Shown piece after piece: positions 12,940 to 23,498 of a DNA stretch of 64,000 bases. The notes below the pieces were generated by a model that was given only the letters and a program-made list of their open reading frames with translations, was not told where the DNA came from and did no database searches. The translations under genes were made by a program, and so were the position numbers. The stretch is from Voacanga thouarsii (lineage: Eukaryota > Streptophyta > Magnoliopsida > Gentianales > Apocynaceae): the NCBI GenBank assembly GCA_026120185.1, contig JANUWF010001723.1, positions 372,001-436,000 on the forward strand. The letters run 5' to 3'. Every line of letters starts with the position of its first letter. Position 1 is the stretch's first letter.

Positions 12940-14791
12940 TTCTGAAAATCGAAAATAAAAGAAAGAATTTAGTTTGTGAAAACAAAATAAAATGTGTGTA
13001 CTGAAAATAATTTGGCTCTTAGGAAAACTGACATAGCTTCTTGGGAAGATTAACAGTTTTCTAAGCTAAGTGTATTAACCACCACAAATTAATTTCCCTT
13101 CTAGGTAATGGTCTAGAGAATAACTCCATCGTGGGATGGCCGTTTCCTCTCATTTCCTATGGACATACTTCGCACTATAACCTCCAGCGTGGGCTGGCCG
13201 ATCATAGTACGTGCTCCGGGTTATTAATTACATCCTTCCATTAGATCTAGATCCTTGTGGTATCCCCATCCTATACGGGTTCACTCCCAAGGTGACGCGA
13301 GGGAACCCACGATCTCTAATGAGGACCGTGATGGAAGCCGTGGGGCCGTTGGAACCCCTCTCCCACTTAGTCTTTTAAAATAAAGGTTTTCTGGAAAATA
13401 TCCTTTTGAAATTTTCATTAAGTTTTTCCTTAATTTAAAAATAAAATATCTAAATCTAATAAAATCTCTATGTCAAGGCTTATATCCTCTGAGAGATTTT
13501 CTCCATGGACTAATTTTATTTAAGTTAAAACTTAATGATTTCAAAAATTTTCTAATTAAAACTTTCTAGAGACTTTGGTCTCAAGTTTATTTGACAAAAT
13601 AATTTTTCTAATCCAAAACAAAACAAAATGGCTCTTCATTTTAATTTACAAAAAATATCTAAATCCAATATATTTTCTATGTCAAGAATTAAATCCTTTG
13701 AGAAAATATTCAAGGATTAATTTTTGTACCAACTAAAATAACCATTTAATTTTTGAAGAAAAATATTTTTCTTGTAAAAAATGTTCCCAAAGACTTTGGT
13801 CTTTGGGAAAAAGTACACATAAGTACATAAAAAAAATAGCATGCTCAAAACAATAAATGTTTTCATGCTTTTCTATTTTTTAAACCTAAGTGCCCAAATA
13901 ATAGAATTAAACACATTAATTAATTAATTAATGATCTTGTTTAATCCTAAAATCCCTTACTAATATTTTTCATGAAAATATATTCCAAGAATATAAATAT
14001 TGCAAAAATATTAATTTCGCCTGGTATGGGACCCAAAACGAAAAAGAAAAAAAAATTAAAAAAATTGCAGAAAAAACGCTAGCGGTCCACTGCACCGCGC
14101 CGCACCGGATCCGCACCCGCGTGGCCTGTGGTCCACCGAGGCCGCGGTGCACCGCGCCGCACCGGATCGCACGCCTGCCACGACCCGCGGAGCCAAACCG
14201 CACCCGCGAACCGGCCCGCTTCTCCTCAGTCGTTGACCACGCGCTTCAACCCGCGTAAGGACCCGTTTCTGCGCGCCCGAACCGCTGCACGATCCGCGCA
14301 ATTGAAGTTTCAATTGAGCAATGAAATCGGCTCAATTTCCAGCAATTGGCTCGGCTCCAAGGTGCAGCAGCCAACCGGCTCCCCTCACAAAACAGCAGCG
14401 GCTCGACTCGGCGGCTCGGCTCCAACGCGGCAGCTTATGAACAGTTTTCTTCTTCGTTTTTTCTTCTATCCGCGCGTGAAATTGCAGAACCTTCTCTTCT
14501 TCAATTTTTGATTATTTCTTTGGCTTCTTTGGACATTTTTACTTACAAAAACTCATCCAAAAACAAAACCACAACCGCCTATACCCTTCAAATTGGGTTT
14601 ACGCGATGTTCTAGCAAAGCCAAAAAAAAAATAAATAAATTTACAGTGTGCCTATGCTTCAACGATGAAGCTCACAGAGATCCTATCCCATACCAAAACA
14701 GCGAAGGATCACAAGTATAATCATCTTCTCCATTTTATTAACTACCATGCTCCCTATATTGATAAAAAAACCAGTGGCTCTGATACCTCAT
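12940..14791 (-). other. Element B 5' leader with primer-binding site
   Basis: Untranslated leader of 1.85 kb. From gag outward it has the conserved block (about 13000-13380), an AT-rich stretch, and a GC-rich segment (14080-14480) with a direct repeat of about 20 bp beginning tgcaccgcgccgc at 14091 and 14149. The primer-binding site lies at 14774-14787 and reads GGTATCAGAGCCAC on the minus strand, complementary to plant initiator tRNA-Met and four bases from the LTR. Open frames in the GC-rich part differ from the other elements and are not credible genes. Confidence 0.85.
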
Positions 14792-16822
14792 TGAGGGAAC
14801 CGAAAACAGAGAGCATGCACTGTACGTTAAAAATTTCACAGAGAAAAATAAAACCAAGCCTTAAAGGCTATACGGAAGCGTGAAGATCATACCTTTGCGC
14901 TCCTTAACCCTTCTAGGTTGAGTAAGAGCGGATTGAACGACTGGAATCGCCTCGCTTTGCCCACTTGAAGAAGCTTCCGGTTGAACACCCGCTAGCCTTC
15001 TACTTCGCCTTGTTTGCATTAACGCCAAGCTTTCCAACTCTCGAAATATTCCTCAACCTAACATTTAGTCGATGAACACTATGGTGAAGAGGAACGGTCT
15101 CAATTCTCCTTGGTTCACTTGCTATTGGTTAGCAAAGTCCAAGGAGAAAACACATAATGGAAGAAGACGTCTTTGAGAGAGTGTGTGGCGTGAGCCTTGT
15201 TGTGGTTAGGGAAAAACTAGGGTTTTTCTTTTTCCAAAGAGTTGTTTTATTCGTTAGCCAAAACTAGGTCTCTCATTCTATGATAAACATATCCCCGAGA
15301 TTTCAAAATACCCGGATGTTATCATGAGAATCAGTTTGGCCTAACCCTAAACTCTTCTTAACCGTATCTGGAAAAACCCTAAGGTCCAAACTATTGGGCC
15401 AGAAAAATATTTATTATTTTTCTTGGACCCAAAAGGCCCAAAATAATAAACAATAATTATTTATTTTCTGGGCTTATATAAACAATCCAATAAATAATTA
15501 ATGAGCCCAAATGAACCATAATAATTAATCTTTAATTATTTATTTCTTGGGCCTATATAAATAACCCAATAAATAATTAAACATTAATTATTTCCCCTAG
15601 TTTAAGCCCAGGTTAATTTTCTAATTATTCATACTGGACCTAGGCCCTGAATAATTAATTAATCAATTAAAATAGATAATTAATTTCTCTCAACTCCTAT
15701 TTTAATTAATTAATTTATTTTATTCCAGTCTAATAATAAATTAGACTTCCTGAATAAAATTAAATAAAATCAAATAAAATAAAATCCTCTTCAACTGAAA
15801 CCAATTCTTCAACCCAAAATTAGTTAGGACTTACGGGCTATTCCGAGGACCAAAAAGACACATCGCCTTGGCTGCTAAAATGACCAAAATACCCTTGCTA
15901 TATAAATAGTTGTATTTTGCATTTTAAATATTTCCTAATATCACCATAAGGAAATATTGACCCCAAGGACAATGCTGCATTAGCAAAGTCTCCGACCTAC
16001 AGGTGAAATGACTAAAATACCCCTCTACACATCGCCGTACATTTAGAGAGGAAGAAGTGTACTAACACCCCCTCTAAATGACATCTACCATCCTTAGGCT
16101 TCTAGTCCAATGATCCACGACTTCCTGGAGTGTTTCCGCTTTCCAAGGGAGCTACCCTAAAGCAAACATCCAAGTCATGTTTCCTAGGGCCCTGGACATT
16201 TTAGACCATTCGGACAACCACAAAGGGCGATATAGTGCAGAAACTATCTTGTATAAGTCTGTCTTAACTAACTAGTCACACATACCCAACATGCAAGTAT
16301 ATTGGCCCTACGATAAAACCTCAACTATAGCAAATCAAAGTATATGCTCCCAGTTTCGCCAGACTACCAACTCATACTCAAGTCATAGAGTACTAGTCCA
16401 TGCTGTAGCATTAGTAGTCTAGGTTTCTACCATATAGTACTTTGAAAAACCACTACTACAGGTCCTATTCTACGTATTCGAAATACACTTATGTCATGAA
16501 GTGAGTGGACTACCCACTGGTTAAAGGTAAGCCATTCCCCATTTGGAATTCATAACATAATAACCTAAACATGATGAGATTCCCAGTCTCATCAATAGGT
16601 TAAGAACAAAAGTTTATGTGTTAAATAACCCGTGATCCATACCTTACTGTGAAAGACCACCATTCACATGGATCACTTATTTAAACACAATGGGTCTGTT
16701 CTAAACGAAAATCATGCACAAACAAAAAGTAAATTCACAAACAACTTTTGAAAATAAATTCTTTTATTAAAATATTCGATTTTACATCAGAAATCTAGTC
16801 TAAGAGGGTATACAATCCAACT
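14792..16822 (-). repeat. Element B 5' LTR
   Basis: Pairs with 6981-9011. It starts TGAGGG on the plus strand and ends CCAACT, where the last base should be A. It is followed by the TSD ttaaa (16823-16827). Confidence 0.93.
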
Positions 16823-17024
16823 TTAAAAACACTGGGTTTACACGATATCTATAAAAGCAATCAAAATACAATGTTCCTATATTTCCACTCACGAAACTTA
16901 CAGTAAAACTACCTAGACCAGAAAACACGAAAGATCACAGATTTCATCCAAAACAAATATTTTCTTATTTTAGTTAAGCCTAGCATGCTTCCTACATTTG
17001 ACAAACCATGTCTCTGATAACAAT
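16823..17024 (-). other. Element A leader end with primer-binding site
   Basis: The rest of element A's leader, cut off from its main part by element B. It matches B's leader at 14600-14790 in order and content. The primer-binding site at 17011-17022 reads TGTTATCAGAGA on the minus strand, a mutated form of the initiator tRNA-Met site TGGTATCAGAGC. Confidence 0.88.
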
Positions 17025-18878
17025 TGAAGGTTTAAAATGGCAAAAATCATCAAATCAAAAGCATACTTACAAAATGAAAAATTTACCTCTGTGATTGAAT
17101 GACCCTTTTCACACTGAAGAAGATGTCTGTACAAGGATACTTGAAGCTATTGGATCACGTCCTTATAAACGTCGACTGCATATCATTCACGCGAAAGCTT
17201 TTGATCTTTCGAAATGGTGCCCGTAACACTGTCGGTGAAAACTTGAAGTGCTGAGTTTGCTAAGCTTTTGGCTTCTGTGAATACTTCACAGAAAATGGGT
17301 TTCGTCTTTGTGAATGATGAACCTAGAAGTTCAGCCCATTTTCTCTGCATTTCACTTCAATTTCATCAAATCACTTCAACACCGAGAGAAAGAAGCCAAC
17401 CGCGTGAAAATAGAAAGTATCCATGCTTTCTATTATCCTTCACGCAAAACAATACGAGATCCATCCCGTATTATTTTTTTAATTTAATTTAATTTAATTA
17501 ATTTAATAATTATTTTATTTTATTTTATTTTACCCTTGGTCTTATTCATTGTGCCAGATAAAATTATTTACTCTTACACTTGAATACCCATGAATAATAA
17601 ATCTCAATTTTTTATTTTCTGAGTTTTATTAAACAGCCCAATAAATAATTAACAAACCCAAATAGACCAATATAAAATATCAGGCCTTTTATCTAGTTTT
17701 ATATCTAGATTAATTTTCTAATTATTCAATCTGGGTCTTGGGCCCTAAATAATTAATTAATCAATTAAACTAGATAAAATATATACTCTCTCTCGAGCCT
17801 TTTGTTTTATTCTAATCCAATAATAAATTAGACTACTTAAATAAAATAAAATAGAACCCATAATTATCAAGACCAATTGCTTAACCCAAATCTGTCAGAA
17901 CTTAAGGGCCATTTCAGGAATCAAAAGACACATCGCCTTGGATATTAAAATGACCAAAATACCCCTATTATATAAATAGCTATATTTTGCATTTTAAATA
18001 TTTTCTAATATTATCATAAGAAAATATTGACCACAAGGATAATGCTGCGTTAGCAAAATCTTCGACCTACAAGTGTAATGACTAAAATACCCCTCTACAC
18101 ATCATCGTGCATTTAGAAAAGGGGAGTGTACTAACACATCTCTAAAAGATATCTACCATCCATAGACCTCTAATCCAATGATCTACGACTCCTGGAATGT
18201 TTTCACTTTCTAAGGGAGCTACCCTAAAGTAAACATCCAAGTCATGTTCCTCATGGCACTGAATAATTAGATCATTTGAACAATCACAAGAGGCGATATA
18301 GTGCAGAAGCTATTTTGTACAAGTCTGTCTTAACTAACTAGTCACATATACCCAATATACAGGTATATCAGCTCTACGAAAGAACCTCAACTACAATATA
18401 TCAAAACATATGCTTCTAACTTCGTCAGACCACCAACTCATACTTAAACGGTAAAGTATTAGTCTACGCTGTAACAGTAATAGTTTAAGTTTATTCTAAA
18501 TAGTACTTTTAGAAATCACTATTAAAAGTCATATTCTACGTATTTGAAATACGCTCATGCTATGAAGTGAGTGGATTATTCACTGGCTAAAGGTAAGTCA
18601 TGCCCATTTGTAATTAATAACATAATAACCTATATATGATGAGATTCTCATTCTCATCAATCGGTTAAGAACAAACATTTATATGTTGAGTAACCTGTGA
18701 TCCATACCTTACTATGAAAGACTACCATTCACATGAATCACTTACTCAAATACAATGGGTCATTTCCAAACGAAAATTGTGCACAAATAAAATATAAATT
18801 CACAAATAAATTTTGAGATAAATTCTTTTATTAATAAATTACATCAGAAAATTAGTCTAGAAGGCATATATTCCAACA
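17025..18878 (-). repeat. Element A 5' LTR
   Basis: 1.85 kb, TGAAGG...CCAACA on the plus strand. It is related to but clearly diverged from the B-family LTR, and most similar to the solo LTR at 38847-40628. The right flank ttagc should be one copy of A's TSD. Confidence 0.9.
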
Positions 18879-18988
18879 TTAGCCATACACCATTGAAGGA
18901 TAAGAAACCTTCCAAGAGCAAACACCATTATCTAATCCTATATCACAAACATCTCCACTTTTCTCTCAATTTGAATTTTGAAAAAACT

Positions 18989-18992
<4 letters not shown>

Positions 18993-19031
<39 letters not shown>
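18993..19031. repeat. (CT)n microsatellite
   Basis: About 20 CT units just before the hAT relic. Confidence 0.95.
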
Positions 19032-19034
<3 letters not shown>

Positions 19035-19035
19035 C

Positions 19036-20221
19036 TTGGATAATCGAAAACATTCTTATAGCTTTCACGCATCATGGTTTAAGTCATTTCCTTCATGGTT
19101 AGAATATTCTCCTAGTAAATATGCTGCATTTTGTCTTCTTTTTTATCTATTCTATAAAAAAGAGGGACGTTTTGGATCAGATTCATTCACTGTTAATGGT
19201 TTTCGTTCATGGAAAAGGGTGAATGATGGTGAAAATTGTGCACTTCTGGCACACATGGAAAAAAGTTCAAATTCCTCTCATAGAAAGGCTGAGAAAGCAT
19301 GTGATGATTTTATGAATCAAAATGGGCATATTGAAATTTTTTTTATGAAATTTACTTCCAAGCAAAAAGAAGAAAATCGACTTCGTTTGAAAGCTTCCAT
19401 TGACGTTGTTAAGTAGCTTACATTTCAAGGATGTACTTTTAGAGGTCATGATGAGAGGAAATCTTCAAAAAACAGAGGGAAATTCTTGAATTAATTATTG
19501 AGTTCCATATCATCTTATAATAACAAAGTAACAGAAGTTTTAATTAATACTCCTCAAAATGCCTTGTACACATCACATAAAGTGCAGAAGGAAATTTTAC
19601 AAGTCATGAGAATAAAAGAAAAGAATGCTATTCGTGAAGAAATTGGTAATATAAAATTTTGTATAATTGTTGATAAAGCTCGAGATGAATCTAAAAAGGA
19701 GTAAATGGCTATTGTATTAAGATTTGTTGACAAAAAGGGTTATGTACAAGAGCGTTTTTTTAGGCTTGTTCATGTAAAATACACTACTGCATTGACATTA
19801 AAAGATGCAATCATTTCTATCATCTCTCGTCACAGTCTTAATGTTCAAAATATTCGAGGACAAGGTTATGATGGGGCAAGTAAGATTGCAATTTGAGCAT
19901 TTTCATCATATGATACAAATTTCTGATTTTGAAGAGTTGTCTATTATATCTGAATTATATCAATGGATAGTCAAGACAAGAAAGTTTCAAATTTATCCAC
20001 TTGTGTATTGTGTAATAACCCTTATTCTTACTCTTCCAATTTTTACAACTACCACGAAACAATTTTTTTCAGCTATAAATATAGTAAAGACCAAGATTCG
20101 AAACAAGATGGAAGATGATTTTCTATCAAATTTTTTGATAGTATATATTGAAAGAGAAATTGTAGAAAATTTTAGTATAGATTTACTCATAGATGATTTT
20201 CGTGATTTGAAAGAGCGGTGA
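19036..20221 (+). pseudogene. hAT-type (ZMYM / DUF4371-like) transposase relic, internally deleted
   Basis: Plus-strand remains of a plant TTF/ZMYM-type protein with a DUF4371 region and hAT C-terminal dimerisation domain. 19036-19416 gives the N-terminal part (MEKSSNSSHRKAE). 19498-19896 continues with YTSHKVQKEI, KFCIIVDKARDESK and RGQGYDGAS, typical of DUF4371. 19805-20221 is the C-terminal dimerisation region (STISELYQW-like start, YPLVY, then NIVKTKIRNKMEDDFL and DDFRDLKER). The central catalytic portion between GQGYDGAS and the C-terminus is missing and stops interrupt the rest (near 19414, 19494, 19702 and 19894). It is dead. I could not place terminal inverted repeats, so whether it was part of a transposon or a domesticated gene copy is open. 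Confidence 0.88.
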
Positions 20222-20334
20222 TATGTATTTCGATGTATTATATTTTTCATATTATATTTTGAAGCTATTTTGGTATGGTTTAATATTACTATTTTCATAA
20301 ATTAGTAAACAAATTGGATTTTAAATTATCAAAC

Positions 20335-21258
20335 CTCATCTGGTGTGACTGGAACATCATGATCGACAGCTTTAATCGTTGGTGTAAGTATGTTTGCTGG
20401 TAGTTGCTGGTTTTTCACCATACCTGTTACATATTGATTTTAAAATTTACATTAAAAATCCTAAAATAAAAGTTCACATATGGCATGAACTTAAAATTAA
20501 CGACTTCCTACCATCAGGAAGTGCATTGCCACTATAATTTCGAACCCCATTTCTGTATACTGTCCACGATGAAGTGTCAGTGCTTCCTGTCACATAACCC
20601 CTAACTGCAATATGCACAGTTTCAGCGACCAAATAAGTTGTAGCTTGGCCAATTATGAAAAATTGACAGTGAGATAGCAAAAAACTTATCACGGTTGTGA
20701 ACAAGGTAGCAACATATGTTATCTTGCTGCTATACAAAAATGTAAATGGAAAAATAAACCTCAACCACGAACTCAAAATAATAAGAAAGAAAACCAACAA
20801 CCCAATAAGGCAACTAAGAAACAGTATTACATAAAGAAATCTCACCAACAAATTCAACAGGAAACACTGAGCATTTCTTTGCAATAGTTACATTCTTGTC
20901 TGGCGCAGCTACTATGGCATTTGGAACAATGTGCTGAGTCTTATTAAACCACCACAGGCTTGTTTCATTAAGCACCTGCACAAAAGCCTCAGTCTTATTA
21001 TAACAGTAACATGTGGGCCACATCTTTCCATTTTTAAATTGCAAGAATTCGAACTTTTAGGGAACTCAGAAGAAACTGGAAAAAGAAACAAGAAACTTAC
21101 CTGTCCTTTGAAAGGAATTGAAGCAAGAATTCTATCAAATGCACTTTGTCTGTCTGTAGTAACTAGAACGAGATAATCTCCACCATCATAGATGTCTCTA
21201 ACCTTAAAATCAATATACAAAGAAAGATCCCATTAGCATTAAATAATAATAATAATAA

Positions 21259-21293
<35 letters not shown>

Positions 21294-21906
21294 ATGTGCA
21301 GCTCTCCGGCATCTCTATCCTCCCAAGCACCCCATCCCACCAGGCCCACCGCTGGCTGTCCAAAAAAGAAAGAAAAAAAAGTTGGAAAGGGGACAGTAGC
21401 CCACTTGAATCTAGAAATTTCTAGCCAAATGTTTTCAAAACAATCCCTTTGTTTCAAGTCCTATGAACACTTCAAGAAGTGTGTATCTATTTCACTTCAA
21501 GATGTGTGTATCTATTTTACTCTCAACAAAGCACACCAATGGAAGTTTGGAACAAGAAAAGCTTAATAACTTACCTTGCCTCTGGTTTTGGACTTAGACC
21601 AGGGACAGTAGAATCAAGATGAGTCTCGGATAAACAATTACTTAACGAACTTTTGATGACATTCATGAGCTCATCTCTGCGCTCACTGTTTCTTAAAGGC
21701 TCAAGAGAGGGTGTTATATCGTATTGGCTTGATGACATTGCTGACGCAGAGATCATCAAAGATGGTAGCTGTTTCTTGGATTTCCCAACTTGTACAGAGA
21801 AAAATGATGATGAAAAGCGTGATGGGTCTGATGGTTTAATTGATAAGAACTTCGGGGTGAGGGTTTTTGAAGGGTTTAACCCTCGTGCAATGCAAAGCTG
21901 TGCCAT
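20335..21906 (-). pseudogene. PUR7: SAICAR synthetase (PUR7-like), exons 1-5 only, frameshifted
   Basis: 5' part of phosphoribosylaminoimidazole-succinocarboxamide synthase, the purine-pathway enzyme joining aspartate to CAIR, plastid-located in plants. Exons: 21575-21906, 21101-21202, 20846-20975, 20512-20604, 20335-20423; all junctions are GT-AG and phases fit. Start is the ATG at 21906; the first ~60 residues are Ser-rich, transit-peptide-like. Exon 2 has [20 protein letters not shown], exon 3 [10 protein letters not shown], exon 4 RGYVTGSTDTS, exon 5 LPANILTPT and DHDVPVTPDE. Exon 1 is 332 bp, not a multiple of 3, although exon 2 needs phase 0. Its frame runs into a stop in exon 2, and one base appears lost near 21595 (a Lys-Ser-Lys-Thr-Arg-Gly-Lys reading is restored one frame over). 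Exons after 5, about the last half of the enzyme, are not in the window. Probably a pseudogene or gene fragment. Confidence 0.9.
21240..21296. repeat. (AAT)n/(AAAT)n microsatellite in PUR7 intron 1
   Basis: Runs of aat then aaat units inside the intron between exons 1 and 2. Confidence 0.9.
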
Positions 21907-22018
21907 AGTCGCGCTACACAAGAGTCACAGACAGCAGACGAGAGACAAGAGACGAGACAGAGGACGAACGACTAAAGATGGATACTTCTGTTTTGTTCTA
22001 ATTCGGTTTTTCTACTCA

Positions 22019-22026
22019 TTTATATA
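22019..22026 (-). promoter_or_regulatory. TATA box of the PUR7-like gene
   Basis: TATATAAA on the minus strand, about 115 bp before the ATG at 21906. The position suits a plant core promoter. Inferred from sequence only. Confidence 0.5.
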
Positions 22027-22067
22027 CCGTCGGAGCTCAGAAGCATTTCAGAAATTATTATGTAAGT

Positions 22068-22770
22068 GCTGATCGAGTTCATTGCATTAGTCTTATAAAA
22101 TAAGAATATTATATATAAAATAGAATTAGATAAAAATTTAAAGTAATTTTATACATAGTGTTGGCAAGTTTGTTGCGTTGCGTCTGATTGGATAGCATGA
22201 AATTAATTTCATATATTGCTTTGATAAATCATTATATTAATCTTCTATAATAAAAATATTATATAAAATTAATTTGAATGATAATTCAATATAATTGTAT
22301 ATATTGTGTTGGTAAATTTATTGTATTAGTCTTCTATATTTGAAATATTAAATAGATTTTCATGTATCGTATTGGTAGATTTATTGCGTTAGCTTTCAAT
22401 AGTATAAATTAGTCTTCTATAATATGGATGTTATATAAGATAGAATTGGATAAAAATCTAATGTAATTGTATGTATCATGTTGGTAAATTCATTGTATTA
22501 GTCTCTTCTACATTTGGAATGTTAGATATAATTTTATGTAGCATGTTGGTAGATTCATTGAGTTAGTCTTTTATAGTATGAGTGTTATATAAGATAGAAT
22601 TGCATAAAAAATCAATGTAATTCTATTTATCATATTAATAGGTTCGTTATGTTAGTCCTCTATATTAGGAATGCTATATCTATAGTAGGAATATTGCATA
22701 GGATAGAATTGGATAACAATCTAATGTAATTCCATGCATTGTATTGGTATGTTCATTGTATTGGAAGAGA
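22068..22770. repeat. AT-rich minisatellite upstream of the PUR7-like gene
   Basis: Degenerate tandem array with a period of very roughly 100 bp. Recurring pieces are ttggtaaattcattg, ttagtcttctata, atgttatataagatag and aattggataaaaatct. At least six diverged units are readable. It begins just upstream of the predicted promoter. Confidence 0.8.
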
Positions 22771-23304
22771 TATCTCTATTAGATTTGAATGAAAATATGA
22801 CAATAGATAAAAAGAAATAGAGAAAGAGATTCATGTGAATGACCATATAATCTTGTATTGGTTCATATAACTAATTCCAAGTTTCTTGGGACTAACGTTT
22901 AATTTTTTTGTTATTGTTAAAAATTTTCAATCTAAATAGATTTTGTTTCTAAAAAATTGTCGTACTTTCACCAAAAAAAAAATCATATTTTCTCTCCTTA
23001 ACTCATATTTTTTATATAATTTAATTACTTTTTCAATTCAAATAAATTTTTCTAAAAAAAGACAAATTGGTGAGTTTTGTCGATGAACATTTTTATTTTA
23101 GCATGATTGGTCATTGTTCTTTATTTTTAACTTTTTAAGTCTTGTATAAATTTTTGTACAAATTATTTAGTCCTTCCAATTCAATTCTAATAAGTCAACT
23201 AGTCAACTTAGGTGTTGACTATTTAAGGGAGGGCAAATTTGTCATTTTATTATACATCGATCTAAAAAATAAGATAAATTGATAAATTCAGTATCTGAAC
23301 TTCT
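22771..23304. other. AT-rich intergenic sequence
   Basis: No coding signal. The part near 23085-23190 resembles, in direct orientation, the terminal repeat that starts at 23305 (gcatgattggtc..., then ttaactttttaagtc), so an older or nested end of the same element type may lie here. Confidence 0.5.
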
Positions 23305-23440
23305 TTGTTTTGGCATAATTTGTCTCTATTCCTTTTTTTTAAACTTTATAAATTCTCTTTTTTTTTTTGACACATTAGGCCCTTCCGACCAATTGGTGAT
23401 AATAAAAATGTGTTATCAAACGCACTTTAATCAATAAAGT

Positions 23441-23498
<58 letters not shown>

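Larger units (their letters stand above)
6981..16822 (-). mobile_element. Copia element B, complete with two LTRs, inserted in element A leader
   Basis: Full-length Ty1/copia element of 9.8 kb on the minus strand: 5' LTR 14792-16822, primer-binding site, leader, gag-pol 12939 to about 9025, polypurine tract, 3' LTR 6981-9011. The TSD is ttaaa at 6976-6980 and 16823-16827. The outer end of the 5' LTR reads CCAACT instead of CCAACA, a point change in the terminal dinucleotide. The LTR pair is clearly alike but has scattered differences and small indels, so insertion is not very recent. A handful of stops and frameshifts make it non-autonomous, yet it is the best preserved retroelement in the window. 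Confidence 0.95.
1..18878 (-). mobile_element. Copia element A (partial, minus strand), interrupted by element B and a solo LTR
   Basis: Ty1/copia retrotransposon read from right to left. Its 5' LTR is 17025-18878, its leader is 16823-17024 plus 5444-6980, and its gag-pol runs from 5443 to beyond position 1. The leader is continuous once B (6981-16822) is removed: the flanks share the 5-bp duplication ttaaa, and the joined sequence matches B's own leader. The pol region is split by a solo LTR (1273-3294). The 3' LTR and left TSD lie outside the window; the right flank begins ttagc. LTR length near 1.85 kb and the gag sequence suggest the Tork/Angela group, a tentative call. Coding frames are full of stops, so it is inactive. 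Confidence 0.9.

Noticed and set aside
14774..14787. Possible tRNA-Met gene
   Set aside because: Only the short primer-binding complement is present, at the retroelement-specific place; no cloverleaf. The same holds for the other primer-binding sites.
1..18878. Tandem LTR-internal-LTR-internal-LTR array from unequal recombination
   Set aside because: The 5-bp duplication ttaaa at both ends of 6981-16822, and A's leader continuing at 16823, show a nested insertion instead.
20474..20884. Hydrophobic open frame on the minus strand, possible membrane protein
   Set aside because: It reads through PUR7 exon 4 and the neighbouring T-rich introns; the exon structure explains the sequence better.
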